Assembly: GCA_026391315.1 (NCBI GenBank)
Contig: JAPLDT010000023.1
Location: 1-64,000 of the forward strand
Direction of reading: 5' to 3'
Source of the DNA: Bacteroidia bacterium
GTDB taxonomy: Bacteria > Bacteroidota > Bacteroidia > Bacteroidales > Prolixibacteraceae
DNA length: 64,000 nucleotides
The translations under genes were made by a program, and so were the position numbers. The stretch's first letter is position 1, and the number at the start of each line of letters is the position of its first letter. Of the stretch, positions 47,258 to 56,221 are shown piece by piece. Under the pieces are notes generated by a model. That model did not search any database and was not told the DNA's origin. It saw only the letters and a list, made by a program, of their open reading frames with translations.

Positions 47258-48331
47258 ATGAAACAATTGATTCTTTTGGTGTTGTTAACCGGGATGGTTG
47301 CAACATCTGCGTTTGGTCAAGCTACCACCGGATCTGCTCCCCGACCAATTACTTGTACCGATGATCCATTGCACCCGATGGCCGGTAAACCTTACGATTA
47401 TTCGGCTATCCTGGCTCCAGCAGCAGGTTCCACTTATTGGTATGCAACTAAATCGACTACTTTTGTCACTGCCGGAGCTCGGGTTGCAACTGAAATTCTG
47501 ACGAGTGCTACAACGATTCTGAGCACAGCAACCAATTACCGTATTGCAGGAGCGGCTGCAACTTCACCCACGAAAACCAAAGTAACATGGGCTTCTGAGG
47601 TTCTAAAAGGGGTCGATGCTACCAATCCGCTTTTTATGGTTCTTGAATACACAGGGAGTGGAACCCCCTCCTGTTCGAACAACATGAAAGTGTATCAGAT
47701 TTTACCAAAAAATGCTTTTACGGTAGACATTTTGAATCTCAATAACTCCACCAAGGCTCCCCTGGCTTACGGAACGACCGATACCCAGTGTTATGCAGAC
47801 ATCGCCTCAGCAAAATATGATGCACCATCCAGCAAGATGGTCTTTGATTATGGCATCAACAAGCTTTATTTTGAGGTGGTAGCAGCCAATTTCACAGGAT
47901 CATTTACCCCCTCTTATAAACTGACAGGTTTAAAAACAGGCCAGTCGGCTTTGGTTGAATGGACAACTGACAAAACTCTTGCTTCTGGTTTAACTGCATT
48001 AGGTGCAGCACAAACTGCAACTACTGGTGCAACTTTAAGCTTTACAGGAACGGCTGTTACTCCTGATCCACTTGTTACTGACATGACCAAAGGGGTTTCA
48101 ATATACATAAGGGTAACTGTAACAAATGGTCTTTATGAAGGTTTGACGAATGACGCCGTAACATTATCAGTAGAAGCAGTCAATATTAACAACGAACCCG
48201 ATATCGACAATGCTACCTGTGCTGCTCCGGCATCGACTTACGAAGATACCGCTGTTCAAACACTTAACATGCGTCCAACAGTCACCAATGATCCAGCAAC
48301 AGGAGCATTCGTCGTTCAGACATTGCCCTAG
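47258..48331 (+). CDS. Secreted protein of unnamed family (cassette 1, gene B)
   Basis: 357 aa from MKQLILLVLLTGMVATSAFG (ATG at 47258-47260), which gives a clean signal peptide. A longer frame from 47126 would put 44 charged residues before it, so it was rejected. Not recognised as a named domain. Its paralogue at 51198-52277 shares C-x-D-x-PLHP-x-AGK-x-Y-x-YS and NAFT-x-D. It also shares DYG-x-N-x-L-x-F and YEG-x-T-x-x-x-VTLS, and both end RPT-x-T-x-x and then LP. No sorting tail. Position between an adhesin and a CHU_C protein suggests a shared surface structure. Confidence 0.85.
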   Translation: MKQLILLVLLTGMVATSAFGQATTGSAPRPITCTDDPLHPMAGKPYDYSAILAPAAGSTYWYATKSTTFVTAGARVATEILTSATTILSTATNYRIAGAAATSPTKTKVTWASEVLKGVDATNPLFMVLEYTGSGTPSCSNNMKVYQILPKNAFTVDILNLNNSTKAPLAYGTTDTQCYADIASAKYDAPSSKMVFDYGINKLYFEVVAANFTGSFTPSYKLTGLKTGQSALVEWTTDKTLASGLTALGAAQTATTGATLSFTGTAVTPDPLVTDMTKGVSIYIRVTVTNGLYEGLTNDAVTLSVEAVNINNEPDIDNATCAAPASTYEDTAVQTLNMRPTVTNDPATGAFVVQTLP

Positions 48332-48793
48332 TAATTTATTTCATACTTAGCCCCGGATGATAATCTACTTCATGTTTTTGAAGTATGGGGATTCTATACT
48401 CCGTCGTATCCATTTCGATACGAGGGTTACACTGTTGTCTTTTCTGACGATATAAATTGATATTTATATCACTGACTGATAGTGGATTATCTATTTGATA
48501 GATTCTCTGTCTTGTTCTGGTTTGTTTTTACAGACAATTAGGAAATAACACCATTTAATCCGATGATCATAGATCTGAAATCAGGTCATTTTCATTACCA
48601 TGGATCCCGATGTTCCGGGGTGCTCATGGGGTGTGTTTATTATGCAGGTATGTCAAATATAAATTAAAATATTATGTAAGATAAAAATAACATATAATCA
48701 ACTCCCGAATGAGGATAATAATGCTTTTGATGGAGATATAACTTGAATGAAGTCTATTTTAATAAGTTCATAATCAATGCGATATATGCATAG
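48332..48793. other. Gene-free stretch inside cassette 1
   Basis: 461 bases between genes B and C. TACTTCA (48366-48372) can pair with TGAAGTA (48379-48385), a hairpin that may end or slow transcription after gene B. The remainder is AT-rich without repeats, recognisable promoter or frame of interest. Confidence 0.5.
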
Positions 48794-50224
48794 TTGATGA
48801 AGTATTTCGCCATGTTTAGACTTTTCGTGCTTGCAATGCTGCCTGCACTGTTAGTTGCGGTTAATTCCGTGGCGCAGACGGGTATTGTCGTTGTGGAAGG
48901 TCAACAAAAGAGCCTTGCCGTGGTTCAGCATGCGGGTGAATTATATGCATGGCGAATTTACAACAAGTCAACGCTGCAAACGGCTGATCTCGCCACATCA
49001 ACGGAAGTTGAGTACAACATTGGCAGTACACAGGCAGTTTTACCTGTATTGTGGAAAAAGGAGGGAGACTTTTTCTACACAGTAACGGTATTTGGTGCCA
49101 GTGGTTGCAAAAACATGAAAGTAGGCTATGTTAAGGTTACTTCCCCACCAGTCTATGCTGTTGCAGGCAAGGATACAGTACTGGGTATTTGCAGTACTTA
49201 TATTCTGGATGCATCCAAATCGAAAGGAGATGGTTTGACCTATCGGTGGGATATGATTGACCCGGGCGGAGTCCTGACGCCGAACAACAGCGTGAAGAGT
49301 AACTTGTCGATTTCACCAACCTATTCAGGACCATTGCCATTTAGCATCCGGATCGTGCTGACTGTAACCGATAATTATGGTGTATCCGGGAGAGATACAA
49401 TAACTGTTAAATTTGGCTCACCACCGAGTGTGGGCATCATCTATCCGGATAATCCAAATAAAGATGGATCAATGATGATAGATGGCAAAGCCTCAACCGG
49501 ACAAGGGCTGAAATATCATTGGGCATCAACGAAGGGAGAGATTATTGGCTCTACTGACAAACCACAGGTATTGATCAGAGGTGCTGGATTTTACTCTTTG
49601 GAGGTTACCGATATCTTCGGGTGCAAATCAGTGAAAATGTTCCAATATCCATTCGAAACAAATAACCTTATCGCAAATGCCGATTACGTCAGGACTTCGT
49701 GGGTGGATTCCATTCACATACATGTACTTAACAATGACTTTGATTCAAGGAATGACATCAGCAAGAGTACCCTTTCGATCGTTAAGAAACCAAATTTTGG
49801 ATCGACACAGATCAAAAAAGATGGAACAATTGTCTATTCACCAAATACCAGAAAGTCATTGGTTGACCAATTTATTTACCAGATTTGTGATTCAGTCGGT
49901 CTTTGTGATACAGCCAGGGTAACAATTGACATATTCGACGGCCCTGTTTGGATTCCTGAGGCGATATCACCTAATGGAGATGGACACAACGAATATTTTG
50001 TCATCCGGGGATTGGAAGATTATAAAAATTCGAGCCTAATGATTTATACGCGTTCCGGGCTTTTGATATATAAATCAATGGATTATATGAACGATTGGTC
50101 TGGTCATGCACTGAATTCTTCGCTTCCTGATGATACTTTGTTGCCAACCGGAACCTATTATTACGTCTTTCATTTAGGTGGTACCAATCGATACCTCAAG
50201 GGGTTTGTCTATCTCATGTATTAG
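48794..50224 (+). CDS. T9SS type B (CHU_C) sorting-domain protein with PKD/Ig-like domains (cassette 1, gene C)
   Basis: 476 aa. The signal peptide is FVLAMLPALLVAVNSVAQ. A first beta domain spans about 28-115, and PKD-like domains follow about 120-290 (AVAGKDTVLGICSTYILDAS, FSIRIVLTVTDNYG). A cadherin/Ig-like domain is at about 297-383 (ANADYVRTSWVDSIHIHVLN). The C-terminal gliding-motility/CHU_C domain starts EAISPNGDGHNEYFVIRGLE and ends GGTNRYLKGFVYLMY. CHU_C tails direct export by the type IX system. The stop is only 8 bases from the stop of the convergent paralogue. Confidence 0.92.
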   Translation: MMKYFAMFRLFVLAMLPALLVAVNSVAQTGIVVVEGQQKSLAVVQHAGELYAWRIYNKSTLQTADLATSTEVEYNIGSTQAVLPVLWKKEGDFFYTVTVFGASGCKNMKVGYVKVTSPPVYAVAGKDTVLGICSTYILDASKSKGDGLTYRWDMIDPGGVLTPNNSVKSNLSISPTYSGPLPFSIRIVLTVTDNYGVSGRDTITVKFGSPPSVGIIYPDNPNKDGSMMIDGKASTGQGLKYHWASTKGEIIGSTDKPQVLIRGAGFYSLEVTDIFGCKSVKMFQYPFETNNLIANADYVRTSWVDSIHIHVLNNDFDSRNDISKSTLSIVKKPNFGSTQIKKDGTIVYSPNTRKSLVDQFIYQICDSVGLCDTARVTIDIFDGPVWIPEAISPNGDGHNEYFVIRGLEDYKNSSLMIYTRSGLLIYKSMDYMNDWSGHALNSSLPDDTLLPTGTYYYVFHLGGTNRYLKGFVYLMY

Positions 50225-50232
50225 CCGGATAC

Positions 50233-51162
50233 TTATTCGGACAGGTAGAAGAACCCCTTAATGATACGATTTGTACCCCCAAGATGAAGAAGATAGTAGT
50301 ATGTACCTGGTGGAATGGTCCGGTTATTGCCGTTTGGCCTGGAGTGCACTCCGTCCCAATCGTTTTGGTAGTCATCATTTTTATAAATTGTCACTCCGTC
50401 CCTGCTGAAAATGGTTAGGGAGGATTTTGGGTAGGATTTCAATCCGCCGATAATAAATTTGTCGTTATGTCCGTCCCCATTTGGCGAAATGCCATGTGGC
50501 AGATAGAGTGGTGGATCGGTTAAATTGATGTTAACCATAGCGGTATCACTTTGCGAACAGGAATCGCTTATCTGATAAAAGAACCTGTCGGAACCTACAC
50601 GGCTACGGAATGGAACATAAGTAATTGTCCCTGCTTTACAAAGAATGACATCCCCAAATTCGGGTCTTGTCAATATTTTCAAGCTTGAAGGATCCAGATC
50701 GTTGTTTATATCTTGATCATTTCTCAGTAAGTCGATGTTGATGCTCTGCATCCAATTGGTCGAAACATAATCATCATTTGCCAAAGGAATATGATTATCA
50801 AATATTTTGACCAAGAATATTTTACTGTTCGAGCAGCCACTTTGGTTATACCCTGTTACTTGCAGAAAGTATATGCCGGACTTTTCCCATTTTACACAGA
50901 CCGATGCATTGCATTTCGCTGAAAGATAGGTCACCTTGGCCGTCTCTCCTCCCTTCATTTGTCCGATGGATTCCATTGTTTTCCAGCAATAGGTGATGCC
51001 GGGTTCAGCTTTGATGCCAAACTGACTGGATTCCCCAACCATGAAGTGGTTAGTTATCTGAGAAACAACTATTTCCTCAAATAGCAGCAAAAGCAGCATC
51101 GCCAATCCTATGCATTTCAACAGGTCAAATTTTAACATCAAATGGTTAAACTCATTGAGCAT
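50233..51162 (-). CDS. T9SS type B (CHU_C) sorting-domain protein (cassette 2, gene C')
   Basis: 309 aa. The signal-like segment is CIGLAMLLLLLFEEIVVSQ. A short beta domain ends HIPLANDDYVSTNWMQSINI, then an Ig-like domain, then CHU_C beginning HGISPNGDGHNDKFIIGGLK and ending GGTNRIIKGFFYLSE. It is a shorter paralogue of the gene at 48794-50224, lacking the ~170-residue PKD region. It is the last gene of the minus-strand cassette; gene B' ends 35 bases upstream. Confidence 0.92.
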   Translation of the reverse strand: MLNEFNHLMLKFDLLKCIGLAMLLLLLFEEIVVSQITNHFMVGESSQFGIKAEPGITYCWKTMESIGQMKGGETAKVTYLSAKCNASVCVKWEKSGIYFLQVTGYNQSGCSNSKIFLVKIFDNHIPLANDDYVSTNWMQSINIDLLRNDQDINNDLDPSSLKILTRPEFGDVILCKAGTITYVPFRSRVGSDRFFYQISDSCSQSDTAMVNINLTDPPLYLPHGISPNGDGHNDKFIIGGLKSYPKSSLTIFSRDGVTIYKNDDYQNDWDGVHSRPNGNNRTIPPGTYYYLLHLGGTNRIIKGFFYLSE

Positions 51163-51197
51163 GGTATTTCACAGGAAGTCGCAATCAAACATGTAAC

Positions 51198-52277
51198 CTA
51201 TGGTAGGAAGGATTGAATTGGAGTTCCGGTATTGCTTGTGATGGTCGGACGTGCGAGTATGATCTGGGTAGCCACATCGTTGGTAAAATCATCTGCCAGA
51301 CAATCAGCATAGTGAACATCCTCATCACCATCATCAGTCGTACCGTTTAGGGATAAGGTAACGGGAGTATCAGTCGTTCCCTCATAATCATTGTTTTTGA
51401 TGGAGACCTTCAGATAAACAGCCACTCCGCCTTCGGTAGAACTGTTAGCCGGAGCAGGAACTTTGTTTACGGGAGACCATATATCAGAACTATTGGTAAA
51501 TAGATTGGTTCCGGTAAATGTGGTTGTTTCAGACCACTCGATTGATCCAATGGTTTGTGTTCCCGCTAGTCCTGCTATCTTCACAAAAGGCTTCCAGCCT
51601 CCTGAAAAATTTGTCGCGACAATCTTAAAAATCAGTTCATTGACTCCATAATCGTAAATCATCTTCGTTCCGTCAAAGTTTACTGAGGCGATATCTTTTG
51701 CGCACACACGATGCTCAATTGCCAGATTCGATCCGTTCAAACCAAGGTCTGTTGAACCATTAACATTGGTCAGATCCAACGTGAAGGCATTATAAGGCTC
51801 TATTTTATAAGCCCTTAAATTCATCGCCTCACAAGCGGTTCCATTGGTACCTTTGTAATGTATGACCAGAAAATAGGGCTTTGTCTTTGCGTTCAAAGCT
51901 GCTTTCCCGGTCCATTTGATCGAAATGGAATTGGTTCCTGTTGAGGTATCGTGGTAACCCGCCCCGGCATCGATAAATTCTTTGGAATTGGGAATGATGC
52001 TGGTCGTAATCAGCACCGATCCGGCAATAAATCCTGGATTATCAGTAACATACCAGTCGAAGATCTGGGGCGTGGTATAAGGGGCCGGGATGGTTACAGA
52101 ATAGGAGTAGACTTTTCCTGCTATCGGATGCAGGGGAGTGTCAGCGCATGCTGGAAGTCGGGGAATGGTCTGCGCATGCATAATAAGATTTATTCCAATC
52201 AACAGGAATAGCAATATTAAAACGATTAGGTTCAATCTTCTCAAGATTTTTCCAGATAACGGATCAAGTTCTTTCAT
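51198..52277 (-). CDS. Secreted protein of unnamed family (cassette 2, gene B')
   Basis: 359 aa. The signal peptide is LNLIVLILLFLLIGINLIMHAQ, preceded by a charged N-region. Not assigned to a named domain. It is a paralogue of gene B: CADTPLHPIAGKVYSYSV, YNAFTLDLTNVNGSTD, DIASVNFDGTKMIYDYGVNE, VATNFSGGWKPFVKIAGL, GVAVYLKVSIKNNDYEGTTD and a terminal ARPTIT...FLP. The gene is 86 bases from A' and 35 from C', so the cassette reads as an operon. Function unknown. Confidence 0.85.
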   Translation of the reverse strand: MKELDPLSGKILRRLNLIVLILLFLLIGINLIMHAQTIPRLPACADTPLHPIAGKVYSYSVTIPAPYTTPQIFDWYVTDNPGFIAGSVLITTSIIPNSKEFIDAGAGYHDTSTGTNSISIKWTGKAALNAKTKPYFLVIHYKGTNGTACEAMNLRAYKIEPYNAFTLDLTNVNGSTDLGLNGSNLAIEHRVCAKDIASVNFDGTKMIYDYGVNELIFKIVATNFSGGWKPFVKIAGLAGTQTIGSIEWSETTTFTGTNLFTNSSDIWSPVNKVPAPANSSTEGGVAVYLKVSIKNNDYEGTTDTPVTLSLNGTTDDGDEDVHYADCLADDFTNDVATQIILARPTITSNTGTPIQSFLP

Positions 52278-52363
52278 AATTAAAAAATTAATGATTAGGT
52301 ATAAATTGTACTGTATATCAATGCGTTGTAAATTTTTTATTTATTAAGGCAATACACTGCATC

Positions 52364-53557
52364 CTAAAAATCACTAACAATTTCTGGCCGCCTGGATACT
52401 ATCACATAGATCTGGTGCCTGAGTGGTTGAGGAGTTAGATTTCCTGCCTCGTCTTCAAGCCAGTAAATAATTCTACAGGAGGCTTCTCCTGCAGGATTCT
52501 GCCCGATGTCAATGTTTTCATTGTGAAGGGCGATTGGCCCAATCATATCTTCCAGCCTGGTACCTGCTTCATCCAGCAAAGGAGTAAGGGGATCTGCCAC
52601 AGCGAAAATTCCCCAATGGAGAATAAGTGTGGCATTTGGTGTTAAATTGTCTGAAAAATGAGTAGGTGAAAGATCAAACAAAGGACTCTGACCGGGGAAT
52701 CTGCAATAGTCAATTCTGTTTGGTATAATATCGGAAAGGGAGTCATTCCATTCAGCCTGCTCCAGATCCTTCTGACAAAGGGTTACATTTTGGGTATCAA
52801 GGTTTATGAAGCAGGGTGGTATGGTATCTGTAACTGGCGTTACGTAAATCCGCCTCGTGAGGGTTGAGGTTTCAGTGCATTGGTTACCATTTATTGTAGG
52901 AAATGAAACCCTGATTTTGTAGGTTCCTGAATCTGCTACTGCAATTTTGGTGAAATCCAGCTGCTCACGCTGACTTCCGGATAGGGTTGCATTGTCTGAA
53001 AGATTTCTCCAGTCACCTGATCCAAATTTTTTGATCCATTGATAGGCCAGCGGCGAATTTCCTGATGTGAGAACTTTTAACCACAGGTTCTCTCCCTGGT
53101 TTAGGGTGTAGGTTGCCACTCCGACCGGAGAAATTCCTGAAATCTGGTTTACAGTTAGAGAAGCATTCGTGGATGTCACCAGATTAATTTGATCTGAAAC
53201 CGTTACCTGGTATAAGGTTCCACTAGGAGAATCAGTGGCTGAACCAATATTGTACACCGCGAGTTTTGTCGAATCTTTTGCCCCGAAGCTGCTAAATCCC
53301 ACATCTAGCGGTCTTTTCCTTTGCCACTGGTAATGAATAGGACCGGTTCCCCCTTCAGCCACGACGGAGAAGGTTGCCTTGTTGCCTTTGCAATCAGCCT
53401 GATTTTCAGGCTGGACTTTTATGCCCAATATATTGTCAATGAAGGGCAAAGCTGATCCACGGTAGTTTTTCAATGCATTTGTTGCATTGATATCTGTTCC
53501 TGATACAAGCTTCAGTAACGGAAGAATGGCAAAGCCCATTGTTATGAATCTTAACAT
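52364..53557 (-). CDS. Secreted Ig-like protein sharing the C-terminal module of the large adhesin (cassette 2, gene A')
   Basis: 397 aa. The short signal peptide is MLRFITMGFAILPLLKLVSG. Two Ig/PKD-like domains lie at about 50-135 (ATFSVVAEGGTGPIHYQWQR) and 140-240 (NQGENLWLKVLTSGNSPLAY). The last ~150 residues (DTIPPCFINL..., THFSDNLTPNATLILHW, RIIYWLEDEAGNLTP, VIVSRRPEIVSDF) align with the final module of the 1516-aa protein. It is a condensed version of gene A without HYR repeats. No sorting tail. Confidence 0.85.
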   Translation of the reverse strand: MLRFITMGFAILPLLKLVSGTDINATNALKNYRGSALPFIDNILGIKVQPENQADCKGNKATFSVVAEGGTGPIHYQWQRKRPLDVGFSSFGAKDSTKLAVYNIGSATDSPSGTLYQVTVSDQINLVTSTNASLTVNQISGISPVGVATYTLNQGENLWLKVLTSGNSPLAYQWIKKFGSGDWRNLSDNATLSGSQREQLDFTKIAVADSGTYKIRVSFPTINGNQCTETSTLTRRIYVTPVTDTIPPCFINLDTQNVTLCQKDLEQAEWNDSLSDIIPNRIDYCRFPGQSPLFDLSPTHFSDNLTPNATLILHWGIFAVADPLTPLLDEAGTRLEDMIGPIALHNENIDIGQNPAGEASCRIIYWLEDEAGNLTPQPLRHQIYVIVSRRPEIVSDF

Positions 53558-53809
53558 GGCAGCAAAATTTTGGACATGAGATTTCCTGCTGCCAAAAACA
53601 GTTCGTTTGGGCAGCCAAAATCAATGGCAAGATTTGGAGGAGATATGGTTCAGATCAGGTGGTAGCTCCCAACATCAATTTGATGTGTATGGTCGGTTTG
53701 GAAGGTAATTCTATCGGATAGAAGCAAAAGGAACATACCTGTCGAACCAATCTGATTGTTTAGACAAGTTACACTATTTTGAGGAGAAAAAGAAGGGAAA
53801 GGGGAAAAA

Positions 53810-54256
53810 TCATTTCCTCCGGGCCTCGAAGAATTTTTTTAACAATGCCTCACATTCGTTGGCAAGTAAACCTCCGGAAGTTTCTGTTTTTGGGTGCAGG
53901 GTTTCAGGAGCGAATCTTTGGAATCCTCTCTTTGGATCGGAAGCTCCCCAGACAATTCTGTCGATCTGTGTCCATCCTAGCGCTCCGGCACACATCACGC
54001 AAGGCTCCAGGGTTACATAAAGGGTGCAGCCAGTAAGGTATTTTCCTCCCAGCCAGCCTGTCGCAGAGGTAATGGCCAGCATCTCAGCATGAGCCGTCAC
54101 GTCAGAAAGTGTCTCGGTTTGGTTGTATGCCCGGGCGATGATTTTGTTCTGACAAACAACGACTGCCCCTACCGGGATTTCGCCTTCCCGAAAAGCTTGT
54201 TCTGCCTCTGCCAGTGCCCTTTTCATGAAATATTCGTCATCGAACGGATGAATCAT
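53810..54256 (-). CDS. tadA: tRNA-specific adenosine deaminase (TadA-like nucleoside deaminase)
   Basis: 148 aa. The zinc site is H56-A-E58 in TAHAEMLAI and P85-C86-x2-C89 in LEPCVMCAGAL, with GEIPVGAVVV upstream. TadA makes inosine at position 34 of tRNA-Arg. Guanine deaminase relatives exist, but length and DPKRGFQ-like C-terminal sequence fit TadA. It is divergent from aspS; its -7-like box overlaps the aspS start codon. Confidence 0.93.
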   Translation of the reverse strand: MIHPFDDEYFMKRALAEAEQAFREGEIPVGAVVVCQNKIIARAYNQTETLSDVTAHAEMLAITSATGWLGGKYLTGCTLYVTLEPCVMCAGALGWTQIDRIVWGASDPKRGFQRFAPETLHPKTETSGGLLANECEALLKKFFEARRK

Positions 54257-54300
54257 CTTTTTTGTTTTGTAATTTAGCGACTTGAAATATTAATCGCTTA

Positions 54301-54331
54301 CAAATGTACAGAAATCATACTTGCGGCGAAA
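54301..54331 (-). promoter_or_regulatory. Candidate tadA promoter overlapping the aspS start codon
   Basis: On the minus strand TACATTTG (54308-54301) matches TAnnTTTG, with TTTC (54331-54328) 19 bases upstream. The same bases contain the aspS ATG (54304-54306). Confidence 0.4.
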
Positions 54332-56055
54332 TACGCATGGAAAATAACGGACAGGAAGTGCTTCTTGCCGGATGGGTTCAAAGAGTCAGAAATTTAGGCG
54401 GAATGACATTTATTGATCTTCGCGACAGATATGGATTGACGCAATTGGTTGTGGATGACCAATCTACGAATGAAGTCAAAAATGTAGCCTCCGGACTAGG
54501 CCGTGAGTATGTGGTTCAGGCTCGGGGAGTCGTCAGGGAAAGATCCAGTAAAAACTTAAAAATAGCTACCGGAGAAGTAGAACTGCACATTTCGGAATTG
54601 AATGTTCTAAACAGCGCAGCAACTCCCCCTTTTACCATCCAGGATGATACCGATGGCGGGGACGAACTTCGGATGAAATACAGGTACCTCGATTTACGTC
54701 GGGAAGCCGTTCGAAAAAATCTCGAGTTGAGGGCGAAGATGGCCCACGTGGTACGCAACTACCTCGGAAGCAAAGATTTCATCGAAACTGAAACTCCCGT
54801 ACTCATCAAATCAACTCCGGAAGGTGCCAGGGATTTTGTGGTGCCTTCGCGGATGAATCCCAATCAGTTTTATGCTTTGCCGCAATCTCCCCAGCTTTTC
54901 AAGCAATTGCTGATGGTTGCCGGGTTTGACAGGTACTACCAAATTGTCAAATGTTTCAGGGATGAAGATTTAAGGGCTGACCGTCAACCCGAATTTACAC
55001 AGATCGACTGCGAAATGTCCTATGTACATCAGGAAGATGTGCTGAATATGTTCGAAGGATTGACCAAGCACATTTTCAAAGAGCTTAAAGGGATAGATAT
55101 CATTGATTTTCCAAGGATGACTTTTGCCGATGCCTTTGAGAAATATGGCAACGACAAACCCGATCTTCGTTTTGGAATGATGATCCACGAAATGACCGAT
55201 TTGGTGAAAGGAAAAGAGTTCAAACTCTTTGATGAGGCCGAATACATTGGAGGAATCTGCGCGACAGGTTGCGGTGAATATACGCGTAAACAACTGGATG
55301 CGCTTACCGAATATATTAAGAAATCTCAAATTGGTGGTAGCGGATTAATCTATGCCAAGGTCAACAGTGATGGAACCGTAAAATCTTCGGTAGATAAATT
55401 TTATTCATCTGAAGATGTACAGAAATGGGCGGCTCGCCTGGAAGCAAAACCCGGAGATTTGTTGCTCGTCACGTTTGGAACCAAAGAAAGGGCGCTACCT
55501 GTTATCTCTGCTTTACGTCTTGAAATGGGTCGTCAATGCGGATTGATGGACAAAGAGATCTTCAAGCCACTTTGGGTAGTTGATTTCCCGTTGCTCGAAT
55601 GGAGCGAAGAGACACAGCGCTTCTTTGCCATGCACCACCCTTTCACCTCTCCAAAACCTGAAGACATAGCATTGCTTGACAGCGATCCTGGTAAGGTAAG
55701 AGCCAATGCTTATGATTTGGTAATCAATGGGGTAGAGATTGGTGGAGGATCCGTTCGTATTTTCGACAGTGCGCTACAAGCCAAAATGTTTAAAATATTG
55801 GGCTTTACCAAAGAAGCTGCTGAAGATCAGTTCGGCTTCCTGATGAACGCCTTTAAATTTGGCGCTCCGCCACATGCAGGAATCGCTTTCGGCTTCGACC
55901 GGTTGGTCTCTATGTTCGCCGGCCTCGATTCTATCAGGGATGTGATTGCCTTCCCCAAAAATAACTCCGGCAGGGATGTGATGAACGACTCACCTTCACC
56001 TATTGCCCAGACTCAACTTGATGAATTGTATCTTAAGATGGTTAAAACAGAATAG
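54304..56055 (+). CDS. aspS: Aspartyl-tRNA synthetase
   Basis: 583 aa, bacterial-type length including the GAD insertion. The OB-fold anticodon domain is at 1-105 ([22 protein letters not shown]). Class II motif 2 is [22 protein letters not shown]. The GAD-type insert lies between about 285 and 420, and motif 3 is [15 protein letters not shown] followed by IRDVIAFPK. It charges tRNA-Asp, and may also charge tRNA-Asn if no asnS exists; this cannot be decided here. Confidence 0.98.
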   Translation: MYRNHTCGEIRMENNGQEVLLAGWVQRVRNLGGMTFIDLRDRYGLTQLVVDDQSTNEVKNVASGLGREYVVQARGVVRERSSKNLKIATGEVELHISELNVLNSAATPPFTIQDDTDGGDELRMKYRYLDLRREAVRKNLELRAKMAHVVRNYLGSKDFIETETPVLIKSTPEGARDFVVPSRMNPNQFYALPQSPQLFKQLLMVAGFDRYYQIVKCFRDEDLRADRQPEFTQIDCEMSYVHQEDVLNMFEGLTKHIFKELKGIDIIDFPRMTFADAFEKYGNDKPDLRFGMMIHEMTDLVKGKEFKLFDEAEYIGGICATGCGEYTRKQLDALTEYIKKSQIGGSGLIYAKVNSDGTVKSSVDKFYSSEDVQKWAARLEAKPGDLLLVTFGTKERALPVISALRLEMGRQCGLMDKEIFKPLWVVDFPLLEWSEETQRFFAMHHPFTSPKPEDIALLDSDPGKVRANAYDLVINGVEIGGGSVRIFDSALQAKMFKILGFTKEAAEDQFGFLMNAFKFGAPPHAGIAFGFDRLVSMFAGLDSIRDVIAFPKNNSGRDVMNDSPSPIAQTQLDELYLKMVKTE

Positions 56056-56067
56056 TGAACCTTTTAA

Positions 56068-56176
56068 AATATTACACAGAGTTTCACAGAGGGACCACAG
56101 AGAAACACAGAGGTTAAAAATATTTTTCTTAAACTCTACTCTGTGCTACTCCTGGTGTTCCTCTGTGTAATATTTT
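56068..56176. repeat. Island D: CACAGAG units with 10/11/10 bp spacing and inverted CTCTGTG arm
   Basis: CACAGAG begins at 56075, 56085, 56096 and 56106 (CACAG then A). The inverted arm has CTCTGTG at 56139 and 56161 with a diverged unit between. The outer ends AAATATTACACAGAG and CTCTGTGTAATATTT pair. It lies between the convergent ends of aspS and ansA. Confidence 0.9.
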
Positions 56177-56221
56177 TAATAGCTAAAATGTTCAACGAAC
56201 TGCCTGGATCTTTGAAGATTT

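Noticed and set aside
40822-50224. HlyD adaptor as part of the surface cassette operon
   Set aside because: A strong intrinsic terminator (42169-42191) and a 425-base gap separate it from gene A, and cassette 2 has no adaptor gene.
53558-53809. Small gene in the gap upstream of cassette gene A'
   Set aside because: The only frame (minus, 53436-53630) overlaps A' in another frame and encodes a cysteine-rich peptide with no family resemblance.
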